A stretch of 48,442 bases of DNA from Bigelowiella natans CCMP2755 (lineage: Eukaryota; Cercozoa; Chlorarachniophyceae). The stretch covers positions 1 through 48,442 of the forward strand of contig ADNK01002292.1 of the NCBI GenBank assembly GCA_000320545.1, read 5' to 3'. Numbering within the stretch: position 1 is the stretch's first letter; each line of letters opens with the position of its first letter. The notes beneath the pieces were generated by a model. That model had not been told where the DNA came from. It saw only the letters and a program-made list of their open reading frames with translations, and did no database searches. Shown piece by piece: positions 13,238-23,876 of this stretch. The translations under genes and the position numbers were made by a program.

Positions 13238-14541
13238 TAAAGCGATCGGTGTCTTCTCGTAACTTTCTTCGCCTCCTCTTCTTTTCTCTCTCCTCGGTTA
13301 TCTGTATGTTTCCTCCTTTGTCATCCCTCCTCCTCCTCCTCCTCCTCCTCCTCCTCCTCTATAATCATCGTCCTCACCACCATCACCACCACCACCATGA
13401 TCCAGGAAAGAATTCAAGGGCTTCCCACCCTTCCAAGTCGCCGCGAGGGGTATTCGGGGGGGCAGCTGCATCGAAGCAAGAGGCCCCACCAAAGAAGGAG
13501 CTCCTGCCTCGGCTGGTGACAGTGATTGACCCGACGAACCCCTTCAATAATGTCGGTCGCTCCGTCTCCAGCTACAAGTACGCTCGCATGATCCAGAAGC
13601 AGTTCAACTCGGCGGCCATGGGCATGCGGACGGCTGCGATGCGATATGAAACGGATAAGGCACTCTCCACCTCCACGCTGATCTCCAGGTCGGTCCAAGT
13701 TGTAGTAGTAGTACTAGTACTAGTAGTAGTAGTAGTTGTTGTTGTTGTTGTAGCAGTAGCGGCGACTGATTGTGTTTGTGTGTGTGTGGGTGGGTGGGTA
13801 AATGCTCCTGCATCTGCTGCTGCTTGTGTAGTACTATGGTCGTCACCGTTCTTCTGGATTCAGCGTGATTTGTTCTTATTCATCGATCGATCCCTCCCAC
13901 CCATCAGCGTACTGTTCCTGAATACAATGAACCGATATCGGTTCCGAGGGGGGGGGCGGCACTGGTCGGCCACACACAGTAACAGAAGTAGCGGCTCTTC
14001 GTCCGGGAAGCTGCCCGGTGAAAGCGATGAGGGCGTCGAGAAGAAGCTCCGCCGCTCGAGCACCAAGACAGTGAGAGCGGGTGGGGGGCAGCCCAGCCCT
14101 CTGCAGACGGCCAATAGCGACCCCGATCTCTTCACGGAGACAGAACTCTCCAACCTGAGCGGTGCGTGTAATGCGATCTCGTCTGTTAGCGCCATAAACC
14201 GATCTTTCTTATGCAAGGAAGACTGTAGATGCTTCGTCGCACGTCGTTATTTTGCATTAACTCATCTATCTCTCTCCCTCTCCTTCTCTCTCGTTCTCTT
14301 CCTGCTTTGCATTATCATCATCATCATCATCATCATCATCATCGTTGCCATCAGATGCATCGGGCTGGGTTGCCGCGCCCTACTCTGCGGACATCTCGGC
14401 CATGGAAGAGCGACTCGCGCATGCACGACAGTTCGAAGCTCCCTCCATCGGGTAGTAAGCAGCAGCCAGCCGCTAACAATGTGGTGACCGTTGTCGTTGG
14501 TATGATGCAGTGTTTCATAAAAATAGTAGCAGTTGTGAATG

Positions 14542-14586
<45 letters not shown>

Positions 14587-16142
14587 GAGAGGACAGAAGC
14601 AGAGCAGGTGTTCCAAATAGCGTTTAATTGAAAACGTTACTCTGTATACCTCCCCTTGCTACTCCTTCGCCCTCCCCCTCCCTTCTCTACCACGGTTTTT
14701 CTCCTTTCTTCTGTTCCCAACTGCTGCCGTGACAAACCTCGCCTTTCTCAGGGATGAGCAGCTTGTGGCGCTAGTAATGGTGTTGCTGGACATTAACGGT
14801 GCGGTCCCCATTGGCAAAATGGGTAGCATGCTGCACAATGCTACCAACAACCACTCGCTACCAGCGATGATCAAGGTACTGCCACTACTACTGCTACCAC
14901 CTTACTTCGTCGTCACACAATCATTATCATCATTACCATTATCACCATCACCGCCATCATCATCATCACCATCATCATGAATCAGTCAAAATACGGCGGG
15001 CTGAAACGCTTCCTCCTCTCCCACTCCGATCTCTTCCGCGTTGGGGTACATATGCGGCAACTTAATGTCGTCGTCGTCGTCGTCCGTCGATGAAGCTTTG
15101 TTTGTGCCATCTCATCCCGTTTACCACCTCTGCCTCTCTTTGCATGCTGGGTCTATTCATTCAGCTGGGAGAGAGCCACACCTCGTGCATACTCAAAGTC
15201 TTTTAACAATTACTGCTACGCCCTCATATTCAGGTTGAGCATCCTTTCAATCCCCCTGTTACGCTGCTGCAGCCTCCCAGTGCCATCCAGCGCCATCTCG
15301 TCCAGGTAATACATAACACGAAGAAATCAAGAAACAACATGCGTGCACGACTTTGCTTCGACGAGTGTAGGACGAGGCCAAAACAAAAAATGTATTGCCG
15401 ATTCTTCCTTCCACCCCCCCACTATTCCACTACTGCCACTGGCATGCCATGCTAAAATGTCTTTAACGCCATCTCGAAGGAGATTATCAAAACCTCAGGA
15501 GGGTCTCTGGCCACGGGCGGTGGCAGTGCCTCCAAAACGCAATCATCGAAGCCTGCGGGTGGGGGAACCCGTCGCGACCGCAATAACAACAACAACAACA
15601 ACTCTAATAACAGCAATACGGGGCGGAAGAATGGGGGGGGGTCCTCGTCATCAAACACACACAGCGCGGCCAACAATAGCGGTAGCAGCTACGGCGGGAA
15701 AAGAGGCCATCACCATCACCACCATCATCATCATAATCACCATCGCGCGCACTCCCCTTCGGCATCAACATCGTCAACTTCCAACCGATACGCAAGAGGT
15801 GGGGGAGGGGGGGGCACAGCAGCAGCTGCAGGAGCCCCAACCAGCTCCTCATCCTCGTCTACTTCAAGGCACAATCACCATCACCACTACACTAACAGCA
15901 GCGGCAGTACAATGGGCAAGATGCAGCATAAGCAGCAGCAGCAGCAGCAGCAGCAGCATCATAGCAGCCGTCGGCAGTACCAGACAAGACCACAGTCGCA
16001 TTCTATGCAACAACATAATAGAGGTGGAGGAGGAGTATCTGTGTGGGGGAACGTGCCAGCGGGGATAGCAGATTCATCAAAGAATCCAGGGGCTTCATCA
16101 TACAAGTCGCGCCGCATGAATACATTCGTACAGAAACAGTGA
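8324..16142 (+). CDS. Non-canonical poly(A)-polymerase-type nucleotidyltransferase with LOTUS/OST-HTH-like domain (1598 aa)
   Basis: Closed model: 8324-8422, 8567-8701, 8947-9042, 9111-9271, 9377-9440, 9492-9575, 9704-12193, 12429-12572, 12761-12808, 13411-13688, 13980-14161, 14355-14451, 14752-14875, 14986-15045, 15234-15305, 15480-16142; all phases match (4797 nt). Residues 34-110 are a charged coiled coil. A long low-complexity region follows (poly-Thr, Ala, Ser). The catalytic palm is at about 905-1010: GSFALGTD, then the DSDVDV Asp pair, then a third Asp in PVDISGN. The PAP/OAS1 substrate-binding part follows (KRTIILLKAWAQNE, MMSSYCLSVLVLYTF, GPIYLSGLPDYVL, FNNVGRSVSSYKYARM). This order matches the Trf4-like or plant PAP/OAS1-like family, which adds nucleotides to RNA 3' ends. 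Residues of about 1294-1375 resemble an OST-HTH/LOTUS winged helix (VALVMVLLDINGAVPIGKMG; KYGGLKRFLLSHSDLFRV). The C-terminus is rich in Asn, His and Gln. The start ATG at 8324 was preferred over 8150 because the latter reads through a GT repeat. The RNA target is unknown. Confidence 0.85.
10444..10531 (+). repeat. In-frame ACT and GCT codon repeats (poly-Thr, poly-Ala)
   Basis: A trinucleotide ACT run (about 10444-10489) and a GCT run (about 10507-10530) lie inside the large exon of the nucleotidyltransferase gene. They encode homopolymeric Thr and Ala tracts. Both keep the reading frame. Confidence 0.9.
12203..12292. repeat. Intronic TGATG minisatellite with a duplicated 21-22-base block
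   Basis: Just inside the intron after the donor at 12194, the block TGCACCGAACGATGATGTGATG occurs at about 12205 and again at about 12263. A run of TGATG pentamers lies between the copies. The duplication is confined to the intron and does not touch the coding frame. Confidence 0.85.
14548..14583. repeat. (GA)n microsatellite in intron
   Basis: A GA run in the intron between nucleotidyltransferase exons 14355-14451 and 14752-14875. Other simple repeats in introns of the same gene are (TA)n at about 13203-13232, (CTC)n at about 13328-13358 and (ATC)n at about 14312-14343. Confidence 0.9.
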
Positions 16143-16745
16143 TCGACATTATAGGGCCCACGTGGTCAATTCACAGTTGCATATATGGCGGATGGATCCA
16201 ACGTCTTACGTTCCTCGATCGTATAACCTCCCAAAACATTCACGTTGTAAATAATCTTTACCCGAGTAGCTTCCTAAAGCCAACAATGGCGCTCGACATG
16301 GTGTACGTACGCTCGCTATTGGCCATCAATCTAGCAATATTGTGGCGCATCGATCGCTTATCCATTATAAATTAAGAAGCGGTGTAATATATTACTAGAC
16401 TAGGGCATTAAGTGAGCATCTATAGCCTAGATCATTAGCAATGAGTGGTGATACCGCAATGCGTACACAACAAACAAAGCACAACACACATGCACATCTA
16501 GACACGCACATGCATGAAGAATACACTATATCTAGAGAGCTAGAGATTATTCTATTACTGTGTCTATTATAGAGCTAGCAAAAACAAATAGTTGCGACTG
16601 TCTGTGCACAGCTAGACAGTTAATTGCAGCAGCCTAGTAGCATTGTAACACCTTCTTCGCTTCGAGCCCCTACATGAACGCATAGCATATGTACCTAGAT
16701 GCGTACATATGCGCTTGTATTGCATGCACACACGCTCGTGCCAGC

Positions 16746-16747
<2 letters not shown>

Positions 16748-16789
<42 letters not shown>
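16748..16789. repeat. (TA)n microsatellite
   Basis: An uninterrupted TA run of roughly 20 units in the convergent spacer. Confidence 0.95.
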
Positions 16790-16792
<3 letters not shown>

Positions 16793-16808
16793 AAACATTT
16801 CATTACAT

Positions 16809-16876
16809 CCGTCTCATATGTGAGATTTTGTCATTTCAGCTTCCGTCTCATATGTGAGATTTTGTCATTTCAGCTT
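16809..16876. repeat. Perfect 34-base tandem duplication with internal dyad
   Basis: Two identical, directly adjacent 34-base copies begin at about 16809 and 16843. Each contains TCTCA-TATG-TGAGA, a pair of inverted 5-base arms around CATATG. The copies lie about 20 bases after the (TA)n run. Confidence 0.85.
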
Positions 16877-17006
16877 CCATGTTTACTAGCTAATATACCT
16901 AGATACATTGTAAATGCATCATCTAGGTGTTTGATGAAGTGCACGTACCTTTCGTCATTTTATTGTTTAATGTCTATTTCAAGTGGCTTGTGGCGCGATG
17001 TATTTC

Positions 17007-17819
17007 TTATCTATTTGTCGTTATGAGTCTTCGTTTTTCATCCACTTCGGAACGCAATTGAGCAGCTTCGTCCACTCTTTCTCCTAGGCACTCGCCAAAG
17101 CAACCAGGGCACCCACATGCAACAACGGATATTTCGTCCAGAATATCACTCAAGCCCCACTCGTGCGGTGAAAAGTCTTTTGGAAACCTTCCCTCAATGA
17201 GAAGGCCATGCAGGTCGCTCACTGAGAGGTAGGGACGCCCAGTAGTGCGATCAAGACGTTGAAAGGCCTCGAAGAGAGCCGCGAAGGACATCGTAGCCTT
17301 CTTCTCTACCACTGCAGTACAACATACAGCCTGGTCTTCGTCCCGGCTTGTGTATGTGGCAATGTCGTGGATATCAGCCAAGTAAATTACCTTCTTTGTC
17401 TCCTGCGACTGCTTATATTCACCGACTTCGTTCTGGCCCTCGGAGACCCCTACCACAGACACTGCGTGTTTTTGCATGATTTCATCGAAAAGCTTAGAGT
17501 CAATCTGGTTCGGGGTGGAACGGCAACCCGTCGAGTATCCATGGTGGACATGGCCGTGGAGCTCGAAGATCTTGCACCCAGCTGCCTTGAAGTCGTCACT
17601 CGTGTCCGCAAATGCCGCCTTCAAGATGGTCTCCAGAACATCTCCGCGACAGCCTGTGAAGCTCGATACTGCTTCGGTGAGCTCCAGCCAGTCTACCACC
17701 CCCTAGCAGATGATATATGTTGTTTTTAAAATTGGGAAAAGTTGGACAGGGCCAGGTAATTACTTAATGGTGGGAGCAAGTATTAAAACCTTCTGAATAG
17801 CGACCGTTTTTTCCTTCAT
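17007..17819 (-). CDS. Orphan soluble protein with C-terminal Cys cluster (241 aa)
   Basis: Two exons: 17819-17790 starts at an ATG and gives the first 10 residues, and 17702-17007 ends at a TAA. Both junctions are phase 0 and the total is 726 nt. The main exon is a clean, balanced frame. Near residue 60 it has a His-rich stretch (ELHGHVHHGYSTG). Near residue 205 it has a compact CGCPGCFGEC cluster that could bind a metal. The C-terminus is a charged helix. I do not recognise the family. It runs in the same direction as the membrane protein upstream (17874-18812), with about 55 bases between the two coding regions. The first exon is less certain than the second. Confidence 0.6.
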
Positions 17820-17873
17820 GGCTAATACATGAATGGACGAATGGAGTGCGGCATGTCAACTCATATTTACATA

Positions 17874-18812
17874 TCATCGGGCAACCTTGTCATCTGGAAC
17901 GATGGCCTTATGACGGTAGAGGGCAGCAAGCACGGGGCATGATATACGCCCTTGACGTGCCTTGGTACTTTCATCTAACTTGCCTGCCTTTTTCACGGGT
18001 GCGTTGGCAGCCGATCTCCAGGAGGACAAGGAGATCAACTTGCCATTTGGCAGCTCGAACGTTCTATTGGTAAGACTGTGCGTTTCCCGCAGCCGCGGGC
18101 TGTCGGGGAGCATCTTCGTGGTTATAGCCAGGCAGAAGAACCATAGGTAGTCTATAGTGCAGGTAATCCCCCATGGAATGAAAGGATCTTCTCCTGATCT
18201 CTCTTGCACGTCATACACCGCAAAATTCACGAGGTACAACACCGGCAGCAATAAACTGGTGATAGTGTAGGTGAACATGAACACTACAGAGGCGTTCTTG
18301 ATGGGCCTCCGCATGGTGTAGCCCTCGTAGAAGTTGGTGGCGATGATGGCCCATCTGAAGAAGATGAATTGGATGAAGATGCAGGTGTGCCCCAACGGTG
18401 AAGACGTTGGAGGCACGAGGAACACAAGTATAAAAACGCACATGGAAACTGCGTAAGCGTAGTGGGAAACAGTCGCAACCGTCAGAAAGAATGGAGAAAT
18501 TGCATCTTTCTCAAGCCTCAGTCGACGAAGATCCAACCGAACGTACATGCAGACGAGGTACACCACAAAAGCAATGGAGCATGCTCCAACGTAACTCGCG
18601 GGAGGTAAATCAAACATGACACATAGATTGTTATAGCCCAAGCGATCCTTCAGCGGGTTTGACTCAAAAGAGGTCGGGTGGAAGATTGCAGTGAGGATTC
18701 CGGTTACGACGAACGTTAGAGCGAGTACCTCTCCCGCAGCCTTCAGGTAATGCTCAACACTTAACACATTTTCGTCTGCCGCCTGGAACAGAATGCTGCC
18801 GAGGGCGGACAT
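17874..18812 (-). CDS. Multi-pass (about 7 TM) membrane protein, unrecognised (312 aa)
   Basis: A single-exon frame from an ATG at 18812 to a stop at 17874. Hydrophobic segments lie near residues 25-45, 75-95, 110-135, 140-160, 175-200 and 225-245; the first segment or a further weak one brings the count to 6 or 7. The loops are short and charged and the C-terminal tail is basic. The spacing suggests a small polytopic protein (receptor-, TMEM- or lipid-enzyme-like), but no diagnostic motif is seen. The next gene downstream on the same strand starts about 55 bases after its stop, which is unusually close for this window. The CDS has no intron, unlike its neighbours. Confidence 0.7.
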   Translation of the reverse strand: MSALGSILFQAADENVLSVEHYLKAAGEVLALTFVVTGILTAIFHPTSFESNPLKDRLGYNNLCVMFDLPPASYVGACSIAFVVYLVCMYVRLDLRRLRLEKDAISPFFLTVATVSHYAYAVSMCVFILVFLVPPTSSPLGHTCIFIQFIFFRWAIIATNFYEGYTMRRPIKNASVVFMFTYTITSLLLPVLYLVNFAVYDVQERSGEDPFIPWGITCTIDYLWFFCLAITTKMLPDSPRLRETHSLTNRTFELPNGKLISLSSWRSAANAPVKKAGKLDESTKARQGRISCPVLAALYRHKAIVPDDKVAR

Positions 18813-19603
18813 GGCGTGGAAAGCTCGATGGGAATGAGCTGCTTAAAGATCTGGCGGCACTACAGAGCTGTCGGGATGGGCATGCTCATTGACTCATTGA
18901 GAGAGGAAATCTTATTTCATGCAGCAATTTCCGACAAACACATGCCATTTTATACTCTGCGACAACATCAACGAGTGATATATTGCAATCGGCGCTCCTA
19001 ACATCTAATGTCAGGAGCGTTGACTACAAGGGATGAAAATGCGTAATGTTCCTTGAGAATTCCCATCTGCGACAAAGCGATCCTGGGAATATCTCACGGT
19101 TTTATCAAGAGAGATCATCATGCGTGTGCTGCCTGTCACATAACTAGATCCATTGTGCTGCTCGAAAGCCCACGATGGTTCCGTGGATATTGGAGGTCTA
19201 ATGGATGAAAATGGATGTCGCAGGCGTAAAATCGACTTGAAAACTACGGAACAGAATGAATACTTGTTACGATTTATCTCCAGAACAGAACCAATGAACA
19301 CCACACCGGAATAAGAAGGCGAATGGCATCTTTCGGTGTTCGTTCGACCGCCACCACTTGCCCCTTTCTTCCATTGTTACGAATTCGAATAGTTTGGAGA
19401 AACTATTGGATGATACAAACCTTCTAGATCGTTCAAAAGAAGGCATTGGCGAGCACACCAAATACTCTAAGGTGTACACAAGAGGATAGCACGTAAGGAA
19501 GAGGAAAGAGAGAGGCTCAACCTATTCTCACGTACACGCGCCTCAATTTTCTCTGTAAACCCGTCTTCTAGTTGGTGGTCACTCTTTCCTGCAGAACAGA
19601 ACA
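18813..19603. other. Divergent intergenic region
   Basis: Spacer between the minus-strand membrane protein start and the plus-strand LRAT-like start. Only short unlinked open frames are seen. It presumably holds two promoters. Confidence 0.6.
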
Positions 19604-21324
19604 ATGGTTCCGAAGGAGGGCTCCGAGAAGCCAAAGTTGCTAAACCTCGTTAATGATCCACAAAGATCTGAAGCAGAATACAAGACATCAAAGCGACTCA
19701 CCTTCGCTACTCGCCGCAGTATCCGAAAGTTGGAAATAGGCGGCAATAGTAGTAGCAGCACTACTATTGAAACAACAAGCACGATAAAAATGAAGGGATA
19801 TCATCTTGAGACTCCTGAGATATCCTTTGATGAATCCGTCACGGGTACGTGGTCACCATCGTTTGTTGTGCTCTTCGTTGACGAAGGATCTAAAGGAGAC
19901 ACAGAGATGATCGATGGATTTTGATTATTTATTCAAAGGCAAAATTAAGTTCTGGAAAGACGCACCCCACATGCTTTTGTACGTCGACGACTACACAGTC
20001 ATGGTCAGTTGAAAGCAGCAGCAGCAGTACTAGTAGTAGCAGCAGTGGAAGTAGAAGAAGTGGTAGCAGTAGTGATAAAAACGGTATTAACAGCAAATGT
20101 AGGAGCACTATCATTAGTATAATTTATTGAATGCAAGAAGCATTGAATCTGCATTAGTTATGACATGGTCTGTTTAATGTGGCGCGGAATAACAGGAGGA
20201 GGTGACAGACCTGACTCAACTTCGGAAGGTGATCTCTGCCTAGATGATTTTGGTTGTCATGTACGTTTCTCATTGAAGTTGCTGCTAGAGTATAGACGCA
20301 AGCATCACCATTTCTGTCTTGGCCCTCGTTACTACTTTTTCTCAGGGAGATCATTGCATTGTTGGGCTTAATCCTGTTCGGAAGGTTGGGAAAAGAAGCT
20401 TTTGCTACCTTTTCTACCTTTCCTGCTTATATTTGTTCGTCCTCTCGGGAAAACTGATGGATACTCTCGTGTTAGCTGTGCGGATGTTGCGACGCCCTTG
20501 TATTCAGATTGGCAAGTTGGGAGGTATGATGATGAATTGGAGACGGCTTAAGTATATTACGAGAGAGAGTAGTAGGAAAAGATTCGGTACCCCCGTTTCT
20601 TGGACTTGTTACCTGAGTTCTATAAATACGAAATTATTTTCTTGCATGTGTTATATGAAATGAAATCAATCTTTCTTTTCCACCAGATTCTCCGCCTCTA
20701 TCACCACTTCATTATGTTCGACAATGTTATCTCCATAAGCGAAGATGTGAGTACGAATATAATATATACTTTAACTAATGTAACCGGGAGGATCATGATG
20801 ACTTCATCGTGATTTGCTGGATGATGACACTTTGTATTACTGTACGACTGCACTCCCTTTATCATTCAGGGCGTTCCCATGAATAGCAAGAACGAGCCTG
20901 CTAGAATCTGCGAGTGAGTAGACACTTACTTCACCCCTCGCAAAACGTGGTAGACGTAGAAGGTAGATATCTTACCTTTTTTGGACCACCTATAGGTACT
21001 CCAACACACCTGTGGGTGCGATTAAGCTGTTGCTTCAAGTGGGATGGCGAAAGTTTTTCAGGAAGTGAGCACACTCAGAGATGATACATGGCCGTGATGA
21101 TTATCGTCGGTGATGGATGATGCTGACGATGATGCAAGTGAAATTGATGATATTGGTTGGCCAATTTGTCTCTATCTATAGCTTTCCTGTTTGTTTTGTT
21201 TTGCCTATACTGCTGCCTTTTCCGTTGTGTGGCAGCCCTGCCCCTTTTCAACAGCTAAGTTTGCATGATTACCAGGTAGTCTTCTTTTCTTCCTACGATC
21301 TCTTCGCCCTCTGACTAATTCTAG

Positions 21325-21358
<34 letters not shown>

Positions 21359-22691
21359 AAGAGAGAGGGGGGGGGGGGGGGGGGGGGAGGGATGAGAGGG
21401 ATCAAACGTATGTAGTTGTCTAAATATTCGTTCTTACTTTGCCTGAGAGGTGGCCACATGTGTTACCGACAGGATGGGCGCGCGGCCTTTGGTATCTACA
21501 GGGTCATGGGGGACATTTCAAATGCTGAAAGGAGGGAAATCGTGAGTGAAGCGAAGAGTCTGATGACATCCTATAAGCCATACGGTAGTAGTAGATCTCA
21601 CATACTCATACATTGTTCAATCGTTCAGCAGTTAACATTTAGTAAAACTATACGTACTCCCCCCCACCACTGTAGACATCTTCTTCCGCAACTGTGAGCA
21701 TGCAGCCTGGGGCTTAAATCCAAAACGGAGACTTTGGATCTCACCCCAAGTGCCGTGGTTCCTGTACAATCTCGCCAGATTCCTCATGAACATTATCGGC
21801 TGCTTCTTCCTCTACCAAATCGACCTCTGCGTACGGCGAGATCGTCAACATGATGAAGAAATAATGATCGAAGGCGGGTTAGAAAATGCAGTATCCGCAG
21901 ATAACAGCAGCATAGAACCGCAGCAGTGTCACCACTTCACGGTTACCATATACTTTCTGATGTACCACGTCTCCTCGACGCTCTCAGTTGCTCTTCAGGT
22001 GCTGGTGTCTCTAGTCAGATCCGCGGTGCTCCTTACAGAACAGAAGGCAAAGCTGGGTGAACTGACGTACTTTTTCCTTCTTACGAAGGAAGTTGCTCGG
22101 GCTGCCATATCAGGTGGGCTTGCTATTGCGATATACGCCCTTCTTCCGGCCATGCTGTGGAACCGTCGCTTTAGTTTGTACCTGGCAATGTATCTCGTGG
22201 TGACGGCATATTTTGCCTGCGACGTGCTCTTCAACGTATCCTTTGTACTCGTGACGAAGAGCATGAACCAACTCGGTGTCGGAGTTCCAGTTGCAGTGTT
22301 TGCTTCTAAGCGAAAGATGGAGATCAGCGGCAAGGTCTTCGGAGATAATGAAGACGGCACACATCCGCTATACGCCGTTTCGAGATTCAAGAATAGTGAC
22401 AGCAATAGGAAGAATAACGCCCGTGGCGACGCCTGTGCTCGGAGACAAAGAAGTTCATCGTTACCGTTGATCCCTTCATCTTGGCTTAACAACGTGTCCG
22501 AATGTAGTGGCGAGAGAAATAAAGACGCCGCTTCATCGTCATCGCACCATTCTAAGGAATTGTGTGAAAATAAGGATGATAAACAGATACAAAAGGCGCA
22601 AGAAAATTGTAAATACTTGGAAGACGATGAAAAACGTAATGGAAAAGTGCATCAGCAGCACATAGGTGTGAGGAGACGGACGAGAGGATAA
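19604..22691 (+). CDS. LRAT-domain (NlpC/P60-like) thiol acyltransferase/hydrolase with membrane segments (556 aa)
   Basis: Closed model: 19604-19844, 20196-20260, 20346-20384, 20687-20746, 20870-20913, 20996-21064, 21448-21584 and 21676-22691. All phases match and the sum is 1671 nt. LRAT-fold enzymes use a Cys-His pair to form an acyl-enzyme and transfer or hydrolyse acyl groups on lipids. The pattern is visible only after splicing: GDHCIVG near residue 103, the catalytic-type His in LYHHFIMFDNVIS near residue 120, and the nucleophile motif in IFFRNCEHAAWG near residue 225. Three to four hydrophobic segments follow between residues 240 and 395, for example near FLMNIIGCFFLYQ and LAMYLVVTAYFACDVLF. 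A polar Ser/Lys/Glu-rich tail of about 120 residues ends the protein. Animal LRAT proteins have a single C-terminal anchor, so the polytopic tail is unusual. The substrate cannot be told. Confidence 0.82.
21323..21391. repeat. (CA)n(GA)n(G)21 compound repeat in intron
   Basis: A CA run, then a GA run, then about 21 consecutive G residues (about 21367-21387). It lies in the LRAT-gene intron between exons ending at 21064 and starting at 21448. The G run could form a quadruplex. Confidence 0.9.
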
Positions 22692-23876
22692 TAATACCCT
22701 CGCCTAAAGCACATGTAGAGATAGCCGCAACCGATAAAATAAATAGCCCGATTGTACCTATAGGACAGTAGTAAATCAAAGAATGAATGAAAATTGTGGA
22801 GTAACTTGTCGTCAAACGTCCATAAGTATCGGGTGTAGTCACCTAGTCACGCATGACATTACATGTGAAATGATGGTCAGCACCTCATGGTTTCATAGCG
22901 CGCACACATTGCACTAGCACTGCTTGACTGGTGTAGTTGACTTGTGGCACTTGAATGTCATGTTTAGATGTCCATGCGTGCGTGCAAACATTGAGCATAG
23001 AAGTTGGCATTGAATGCGAGTGTGTGCACGCAAGCTAGCAAGTCGCACGTGCACTCCAACACATCTAGACAAGCTAGCAAGATGCTAGGATGGCTGGCTT
23101 GTCTAGATGTGCTAGCTAGCTAGTGCTGGCATGCCAATATCTAGACATCATGAGCTCGTCTTGCTAGATTGCTAGCTTGGGTGACCTAGCTAGCTAGCGA
23201 TCTCTGACATGCACAGCTGTCTAGCTAGCTAGCTGGACAGTTTCATGGTCTAGCAGTCTAGCAGTTGCGTGGTGTCCATCATTCTGGCTAGCTTGGCCGT
23301 TTTCTAGTTCTTGTCGCTTTTGCTGACTCCTCGATCTAGCTAGCTCTAGCGGTCACATCTAGACATCTGGTTCCAGTTCTGCTCCAGTGCTGGCTGACTG
23401 GTCAGCTAGTGACATGCTGGAGTGGTCTGCATGAAGCTCCACTAGCTAGCTAGCTCCAGTGCTCTGGTCACAGCAGTCTGCACCACACCATGACACAGTG
23501 CAGTGCAGTCTAGCTAGCTAGCAGGCTTCCCGGAAATTCATTGAAAAACTCGTTTGACCAGCACAGCTAGACAGCCTCTGGCTGCACACGCCAGCTGTGC
23601 GTGCCAGACGTGCCAGCGTGTGGACCGCATTTTCCACTGGAACTTTCTAAATTGTCACGTCGCATGATGTGATGGGTTCCCATTCCCATGGATGAAGAAG
23701 GCGCGGAAGTGGGGATTTTTCCGAGCCGAAAACATCTTGAGATCATGTCGATGTGGTGCAGCACTAACCTGTGACGAACAAAAAGAAGAAGCCGACAAAT
23801 TGAAGAATTTCATCTTTCAATCCTTCCTCTCTGGGTCACTCCTTCCTTGCCCCATCCCTGTCGCCGTCGTCTAACC
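22692..23876. repeat. CTAG-rich intergenic island
   Basis: From about 22980 to 23530 the spacer is packed with CTAG, CTAGCTAG and TCTAGA words together with TGCATG/GCATGC-like words, far beyond the neighbouring coding DNA. No open frame of interest is seen. The same word usage returns at 27.3, 39.3, 42.3 and 47.3 kb. Confidence 0.75.

Larger units (their letters stand above)
16143..17006. other. Intergenic region between convergent genes
   Basis: This is the downstream spacer of both the plus-strand nucleotidyltransferase and the minus-strand gene ending at 17007. It is rich in CTAG/CTAGA words. It holds a (TA)n run and a 34-base tandem duplication, listed separately. No gene is seen. Confidence 0.7.

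Noticed and set aside
13087-14487. Single 466-residue plus-strand frame
   Set aside because: It reads through introns with TA, CTC and ATC repeats; only 13411-13688 and 13980-14161 in this frame match the family and splice phases.
22980-23530. Considered a CRISPR-like or satellite array because of repeated CTAGCTAG words
   Set aside because: There is no constant repeat length or spacer spacing, and the organism is eukaryotic.
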